63,299 nucleotides of DNA from Gemmatimonadota bacterium (lineage in GTDB: Bacteria; Gemmatimonadota; Gemmatimonadetes; Gemmatimonadales; GWC2-71-9), in contig QHUK01000013.1 of NCBI GenBank assembly GCA_003222085.1, forward strand, positions 1 through 63,299. Direction: 5' to 3'. Numbering within the stretch: position 1 is the stretch's first letter; every line of letters starts with the position of its first letter. The notes under the pieces were generated by a model that was not told the origin of the DNA, ran no database searches, and saw only the letters and a program-made list of their open reading frames with translations. Made by a program: the position numbers and the translations under genes. Positions 54,466 through 63,299 of the stretch are shown here, piece by piece.

Positions 54466-56342
54466 TCGGGACCGCCGGTCACATCGACCACGGCAAGACG
54501 GCCCTGGTGAAAGCCCTCACCGGCGTGGATACCGACCGCTGGGAGGAGGAGAAGCGGCGGGGCATCACCATCGACCTGGGGTTCGCGCCCCTCCCGCTGG
54601 GCGATGCGATCCAGGCGAGCGTGGTCGACGTTCCCGGCCACGAAGGGTTCGTGCGGAACATGCTGGCCGGCGCGACCGGCATCGACGTCGCCCTGCTCGT
54701 GATCGCCGCCGACGAGGGGCTGATGCCGCAGACCGAGGAGCACCTCGCCATCGTCGAGCTGCTCGGTGTCCGCCGCGGCATCCCCGTGATCACCAAGCGC
54801 GACCTCGCGGATTCCGAGTGGCTGGCGCTGGTGCGCAGTGAGGTGAGCGCGCGCCTGAGCGCGAGCCGCGTTCGCTGGGACGAGAGTATCGCCACGTCGG
54901 TGGTCACGGGAGAAGGGCTGCCCGAGCTGCGCGACGCCTTGCGGCGCGTCGCCGGGGACCTGGTCGAGCGCCCGGCCGACGACCTGTTTCGGCTGCCGAT
55001 CGATCGGGTGTTCGCGGTGGCCGGGGCCGGGACGGTGGTGACCGGCTCGACCTGGAGCGGCAGCGTGGCGGTCGGAGACGCGGTCCGGCTGCTCCCGCTC
55101 GGTCGCGAGGCGCGGGTCCGGTCGATCGAGATCCATGGCGAGACGGCCGGGCGGGCGGCGCCCGGGCGACGCACGGCGCTGGCCCTCGTGGGCGTGGACA
55201 AGAGCGAGCTGGCGCGCGGCCACGTAGCCGTTACCGGGTCCGGCTGGGACGCCACCAGGCTCCTCGACGTTGCAGCGGAGCTTCTGCCCACGGCCCGCAA
55301 GCCGCTCGCCTCGCGGACGCGCGTGCGCGTGCACCTCGGCACCGCCGAGGTCCTGGCCCGGGCGATACAGACGGCTGCGATCGCTCCTGGCCAGCGGGGC
55401 CTCGCGCGCCTCGTGCTCGAAACTCCCCTGGTGGCGCGGGGCGGAGACCGGTTCGTGCTGCGCTCGTTCTCGCCCGTCACCACCATCGGTGGAGGTGTCG
55501 TGCTCGACCCGTTTCCCCCGGCGCGCACGCGCCTGCGGCGCCGCCGCGTGGCTGTCGAGCAGGGCCCGGCGGCGCGGCTCGGGGTCTTCGCCGTCGAGGC
55601 AGGGCTCATGGGACTCGCCACCGACACCCTCGCCGTGCGGCTCGGCGTGTCGCCGGGCCGTGTGACGAGAGTCATCGCGGAGGCGGGGGAGACGGTGCTA
55701 ACGTCGGCGGACATCGTCGTCGACCGGCAGGCGGTCGTGGCCGCGGCAGGCCGGCTGGCGGAGGTGGTCCGGCGTTACCACGAGGAGCATCCGCTCGATC
55801 CAGGGATGTCGCTGCAAGCCCTCCGGGCAGCGGTGGGGACGCCGGCGCCTCCGTCCGCCGTCACGGACGCCGTGCTGGCGTTCGGGGTCAAGAGCGGTGA
55901 GGTGGAGGTGGCGGGCAGCGTGGCCCGCCGGCCGCGCTGGCACCCGGCCCTCGACGCCCGGGCAACGGATGCCGGCGAGAAGCTCGCGCGTCGCCTCGCC
56001 GATGCTCGCTGGCAGGTACCGACCGTAGCCGAGCTCGAGCGCGAGTTTCCCGGCTCGCCGGTGCGCGCACTCCTGTCGCACTTCGCCCGTACCGGCACCG
56101 CGGAGCCGATCGACGCCGAGCGCTTCGCGGCGAAGGGTGCCCTCGCCGAATTCCGCGCCGCCCTCGAGGCCGCGCTCGCCGAGCTTGGCTCGGCTACGCC
56201 AGCGGCGCTGCGGGATCGCCTCGGGCTTACCCGCAAGTACTTGATCCCGCTGCTCGAATGGGCGGATCGGCGCGGGGTGACCCGCCGCGCGGGCGATGCC
56301 CGCGTGCTGGCGAGGTTGACAGCCGGGAAAGGCGGTTCGTAG
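54414..56342 (+). CDS. selB: Selenocysteine-specific elongation factor SelB
   Basis: 642 residues from GTG 54414, inside the end of recO. GTPase motifs: G1 'GTAGHIDHGKTALVKAL' (about 20-36), 'RRGITIDLGFA', G3 'DVPGHEGF', G4-like 'TKRDLADSEW'. Then two beta-barrels and the C-terminal winged-helix array (about 400-642) with 'DRLGLTRKYLIPLLEWADRR' at the end, which binds SECIS RNA. Delivers Sec-tRNA to UGA codons. selA, selD and tRNA-Sec are not in the window. Confidence 0.94.
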   Translation: MGASPGHSDSDPIRRFVIGTAGHIDHGKTALVKALTGVDTDRWEEEKRRGITIDLGFAPLPLGDAIQASVVDVPGHEGFVRNMLAGATGIDVALLVIAADEGLMPQTEEHLAIVELLGVRRGIPVITKRDLADSEWLALVRSEVSARLSASRVRWDESIATSVVTGEGLPELRDALRRVAGDLVERPADDLFRLPIDRVFAVAGAGTVVTGSTWSGSVAVGDAVRLLPLGREARVRSIEIHGETAGRAAPGRRTALALVGVDKSELARGHVAVTGSGWDATRLLDVAAELLPTARKPLASRTRVRVHLGTAEVLARAIQTAAIAPGQRGLARLVLETPLVARGGDRFVLRSFSPVTTIGGGVVLDPFPPARTRLRRRRVAVEQGPAARLGVFAVEAGLMGLATDTLAVRLGVSPGRVTRVIAEAGETVLTSADIVVDRQAVVAAAGRLAEVVRRYHEEHPLDPGMSLQALRAAVGTPAPPSAVTDAVLAFGVKSGEVEVAGSVARRPRWHPALDARATDAGEKLARRLADARWQVPTVAELEREFPGSPVRALLSHFARTGTAEPIDAERFAAKGALAEFRAALEAALAELGSATPAALRDRLGLTRKYLIPLLEWADRRGVTRRAGDARVLARLTAGKGGS

Positions 56343-56432
56343 GTTTGGATCGGCACCGTGGAAACACGAGTATCACTCAGCAACGAGGAGAGCCGTCCGA
56401 GATCACGTCTCGTTCGCGAAGAGGAGCGGTAG

Positions 56433-56867
56433 ATGAAGCCGTACGCCTGGGCAATTCTGGGGCTCGGGCTGTGGGTAGCGGGGGTGGATGGGGGAACGCG
56501 GTGGGCATTGGGGCAGGCCCCGGCTCCCGCGATCGGGCCACAGCAGAATCGCTCGAATCCGTTTAACCCGGCGACCACGATCCCGTTCAGGGTCAGCGGG
56601 GAGTTGTTCCTCAAGGGTCACCGGCCGGTCGTGTCCCTGCGGATCTTCAACGTGCTCGCCCAGCTCGTGGCCATCCCGAAACTGCGGGGCTCGGGCAAGG
56701 CGCTCGATAGTCTTGCCCTCAGCTGTCCCACCACGATGGGTTGTGCCTACAGCGCGTACTGGGACGGGTACGTGGGGAATACCGGGCAACTGGCGAGGTC
56801 CGGCGTGTACATCTACCAGCTGGTCATCGACGGCAAGCGGGTCACGCGCAAAATAGTCGTCAAGTAA
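56433..56867 (+). CDS. Secreted stand-alone FlgD/sorting-type Ig domain protein
   Basis: 144 residues from ATG 56433 (gaggagcggtag just upstream). Signal-like N-terminus (about 1-29). The mature part is only about 115 residues and matches the FlgD-Ig / C-terminal sorting-type domain: 'NRSNPFNPATTIPFRVSG', 'VVSLRIFNVLAQLVAIP', 'YWDGYVGNTGQLARSGVYIY' and 'KRVTRKIVVK'. Such domains normally sit at the end of large secreted proteins; here there is no passenger. It lies alone between selB (90 nt upstream) and a dyad repeat. Confidence 0.78.
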   Translation: MKPYAWAILGLGLWVAGVDGGTRWALGQAPAPAIGPQQNRSNPFNPATTIPFRVSGELFLKGHRPVVSLRIFNVLAQLVAIPKLRGSGKALDSLALSCPTTMGCAYSAYWDGYVGNTGQLARSGVYIYQLVIDGKRVTRKIVVK

Positions 56868-56874
56868 CGAATAA

Positions 56875-57007
56875 AGACGTAACACTAAAGACGTAGCACA
56901 AAGACGTAGCACAGAGGCGTAGCACGAGGGCGTGAGCAAACGCATGCGTGCTACGCCTTTGTGTTACGTTTCTATGCTACGGTTTCGTGCTACGACTTTT
57001 TGTTTCT
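56875..57007. repeat. 13-bp tandem units with inverted copies, possible terminator
   Basis: About four direct units of gacgtagcacaaa type (56875-56935), a gcatgc centre (56942-56947), then about four inverted units of gtgctacgccttt type up to 56998, followed by tttttgttt. The dyad could give a hairpin of roughly 50 bp in RNA with a T-rich end. It probably terminates the FlgD-like gene. The remaining spacer to 57073 shows no clear clpB promoter, heat-shock box or Shine-Dalgarno. Confidence 0.75.
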
Positions 57008-57073
57008 GCCAAAACGGCACTTTTCCCCGGCACAGACGTTGCCTTCGGGGTCGGCGACCATCCTTAGACGACT

Positions 57074-61401
<4,328 letters not shown>

Positions 61402-61405
<4 letters not shown>

Positions 61406-62184
61406 AGCTCGGTGCGGATCGCCCAGAGGTCGGGGAAGGCGGGCTTGTTCAGCGTAGTCTCGAGATACTCGGCACCGGCGGATCCGCCGGTGCCCGGCTT
61501 CGTGCCGATGGTCCGCTGCACCATCTTCACGTGTCGATAGCGCCACTCCATGACGCCCTCGTCCAGGTCCACCAAGCGCTCGCACACCGACGCGACGGTG
61601 GGGTTCGTCCGATAGACCGCGATCAGGACCTGCTGCATCTCGCGCGACGGCTCCACCGGCTGCGTCACGTCGCGGCCGAGCAGCGACGTCGGAACGGGGT
61701 ACTCGTTCCGCACGAGATAGGCGAGAAAGGCGTCCCACAGCGTCGACTCACGATACCTCGCTTCGAGCCGACGCCGGGCCTCGCTGCCCTCGGGGTAGCG
61801 CGCCAGGGCTGCGGGGTTCTTCGTGCCGAGGACGAATTCGAGCTCGCGGAACTGGAACGACTGGAACCCGCTTCCGGACTCGAGCCGGTCACGGAACGAC
61901 AGGAATTCGAGCGGCGTCATCGTCTCGAGGACGTCGATCTGCGCGACCATCACCTTCAGCACGGTGAGGACGCGCTTCAAGGTGTGTAACGCGCGCGGGG
62001 TGGCGTTGTCGCGCAGCGACTTTTCGAGGTAGGTGAGCTCGTGAAGCATTTCCTTGAACCACAGCTCGTACACCTGATGGATGACGATGAACAGCATCTC
62101 GTCGTGCTCAGGGCCGGCGGAGCGCGGCTGCTGCAGAGCCAGGAGCTCGTCGAGCTTCAAGTAGCTGGCATAACTCACGGCCAT
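61402..62184 (-). CDS. kynA: Tryptophan 2,3-dioxygenase
   Basis: 260 residues from ATG 62184 (gagggtcg just upstream). Heme enzyme opening the indole ring of L-Trp to N-formylkynurenine. 'DEMLFIVIHQVYELWFKEML' (substrate helix), 'GFQSFQFRELEFVLG', 'ESTLWDAFLAYLVRNEYPVP', 'EWRYRHVKMVQRTIG' (heme His) and 'TKPGTGGSAGAEYL' are all conserved. Slightly short but complete. First committed gene of tryptophan catabolism here. Confidence 0.95.
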
Positions 62185-62194
62185 CGGGCGACCC

Positions 62195-63299
62195 TCAGGT
62201 GAACCGCGGCTTGTAGGTATCGAGCGTCGAATACGGCGGCGGCCAGGGCAGCGCGTAGCCCATCTCGTGAGCGGCATGGTGGGTCCAGTAGGGATCCCAC
62301 AGATGCGCGCGCGCCAGGACGCAGAGATCGGCGCGCCCCGCCGCAAGAATCGTGTTCACGTCGGTGTAGGACGAAATATTGCCCACGGCCATCGTGGGGA
62401 TCCCCACTTCATGGCGCACGCGGTCGGCGAACGGTGTCTGAAACTGGCGCCCGTAGACCGGTTTCGCATCGGGCACCGTCTGGCCTGCCGACACGTCCAC
62501 GATGTCGCAGCCGTGCGTCTTGAGGAGCCTGGCGATCTCGACCGCGTCGGCGGGCTCCGTGCCGCCGGGCGCCCAGTCAACGGCCGAGATGCGCACCGAG
62601 ATCGGCTTGTGCTCCGGCCACACCGCGCGCACCGCGTCGAACACTTCCAGGGGGAATCGCATCCGGTTTCCGAGCGATCCGCCGTACTCGTCTCGACGGT
62701 GGTTGGTGAGCGGCGAGATGAAGCTCGCGAGGAGATAGCCGTGCGCGAAATGGATCTCGAGGATGTCGAAGCCCGCCTGCTCCGCCATGCGCGCCGCCCG
62801 CACAAAGTCCTCGCGCACGGCGGCCATGTCCGCCTGGTCCATGGCGCGGGGGACTTGGCTGTGGGGAAAGTAGGGGATGGGGGAGGCGGCGATGATCTCC
62901 CAGTTGCCCTCTGGGAGCGGCTCGTCCATCCCCTCCCACGCGAGCCGGGTCGAGCCCTTGCGGCCTGCATGGCCCAGCTGCAGTCCGATCTTCGCCTGGC
63001 TGTGGACGTGGACGAAGTCCACGATCCGCTTCCACGCCGGCACGTGCTCCGACTTATACATGCCTGTGCACCCCGGCGAAATCCGGCCCTCCCGAGAAAC
63101 GTCGGTCATCTCTGTGAAGACGAGGCCCGCGCCACCCATGGCACGCGCCCCGAGGTGGACCAGGTGCCAATCATTGGGGGTGCCGTCCACGGCGCAGTAC
63201 TGGCACATCGGGGACACGACCACGCGGTTCACCAGCAGCAGGTCCCGCAACCGAAACGGCGTGAACAGGGGCGGCGGAGGTGGACTGCTGGGGACGTCT
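62195..63299 (-). CDS. Old-yellow-enzyme-type flavin oxidoreductase, likely C-terminal half of 2-aminobenzoyl-CoA monooxygenase/reductase; partial
   Basis: The frame is open to the right edge of the window, reading '[20 protein letters not shown]' before '[14 protein letters not shown]', so the TTG at 63250 is not the start and the 5' part lies outside. The visible 367 residues form an OYE/YqjM-type FMN barrel: 'SPMCQY', '[19 protein letters not shown]', '[12 protein letters not shown]', '[20 protein letters not shown]' and '[17 protein letters not shown]'. This variant, with a Pro-rich lead-in, resembles the reductase half of bifunctional anthraniloyl-CoA/salicylyl-CoA enzymes. The adjacent kynurenine genes support that reading. 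Confidence 0.85.
   Translation of the reverse strand, partial: DVPSSPPPPPLFTPFRLRDLLLVNRVVVSPMCQYCAVDGTPNDWHLVHLGARAMGGAGLVFTEMTDVSREGRISPGCTGMYKSEHVPAWKRIVDFVHVHSQAKIGLQLGHAGRKGSTRLAWEGMDEPLPEGNWEIIAASPIPYFPHSQVPRAMDQADMAAVREDFVRAARMAEQAGFDILEIHFAHGYLLASFISPLTNHRRDEYGGSLGNRMRFPLEVFDAVRAVWPEHKPISVRISAVDWAPGGTEPADAVEIARLLKTHGCDIVDVSAGQTVPDAKPVYGRQFQTPFADRVRHEVGIPTMAVGNISSYTDVNTILAAGRADLCVLARAHLWDPYWTHHAAHEMGYALPWPPPYSTLDTYKPRFT

Noticed and set aside
56875..57007. CRISPR-like array
   Set aside because: Units are only 13 bp, contiguous without spacers, and turn to inverted orientation half-way. No cas genes are near.
62195..63250. Complete oxidoreductase gene starting at TTG 63250
   Set aside because: The frame stays open to the window edge, and the residues before the TTG (LFTPFRL) match the normal start of the OYE fold, so the gene is truncated by the window.

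Overview
The window is about 63 kb of very GC-rich, densely packed bacterial DNA. Everything points to a diderm: TonB-dependent receptor, outer-membrane barrel-like proteins, many lipoproteins with lipobox cysteines, Tat-type signal peptides, and secreted PQQ and GMC dehydrogenases. HprK with a mannose-family PTS, LVIVD-repeat proteins and many GTG/TTG starts with 4-20 nt gene overlaps fit Gemmatimonadota or a close relative. That assignment is inference from gene style; there is no rRNA in the window, and I saw no tRNA.

Layout, left to right. 1-8.5 kb: an exported lipoprotein/outer-membrane pair, two tRNA methylthiotransferases (mtaB, miaB), comFB-like and comEC, and fbp. 8.5-10.1 kb: catalytic subunit of methylmalonyl-CoA mutase. 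10.2-19.9 kb: an envelope and periplasmic oxidation region (DUF305 protein, LVIVD protein, GH130-like enzyme, GMC dehydrogenase with its Tat-exported small subunit, TIM-barrel isomerase, PQQ dehydrogenase with built-in cytochrome c). 19.9-31.2 kb: housekeeping (ppc, cyclophilin, argS, purM) mixed with small unknowns. 31.2-45.8 kb: one long co-directional run holding ribD-ribE-ribBA-ribH-nusB, a glycosyltransferase, hpf, hprK, a complete mannose-type PTS (IIA-IIB-IIC-IID-HPr-EI), metK, ahcY and a DUF151 nuclease. 45.9-52.6 kb: a cobalamin riboswitch, then btuF-btuC-btuD-btuB, a second signal-less BtuF-like protein and a DUF71/COG2102 ATP-pyrophosphatase, which together look like a B12 uptake and salvage locus that could supply the mutase. 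52.6-60.2 kb: lipoprotein, recO, selB, a stand-alone FlgD/sorting-type domain protein, clpB, tadA. 60.2-63.3 kb (minus strand): kynureninase, tryptophan 2,3-dioxygenase and the C-terminal part of what looks like a 2-aminobenzoyl-CoA (anthraniloyl-CoA) monooxygenase/reductase, i.e. aerobic tryptophan catabolism through anthranilate.

The most unusual signal is not a gene but a set of small repeats. Purine-rich heptamer arrays lie in frame in comEC (two), the mutase, ribE and the start of tadA. Palindromic elements lie in frame in mtaB (two) and in the PQQ dehydrogenase. Two intergenic spacers carry tandem units followed by the same units inverted. A compound element of tetraloop mini-hairpins precedes the DUF71 gene and has the same architecture as one of the mtaB inserts. 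Other points worth attention are a His-to-Gln change in the DHBP synthase motif of RibBA, the riboswitch expression platform, and the B12/DUF71 linkage.
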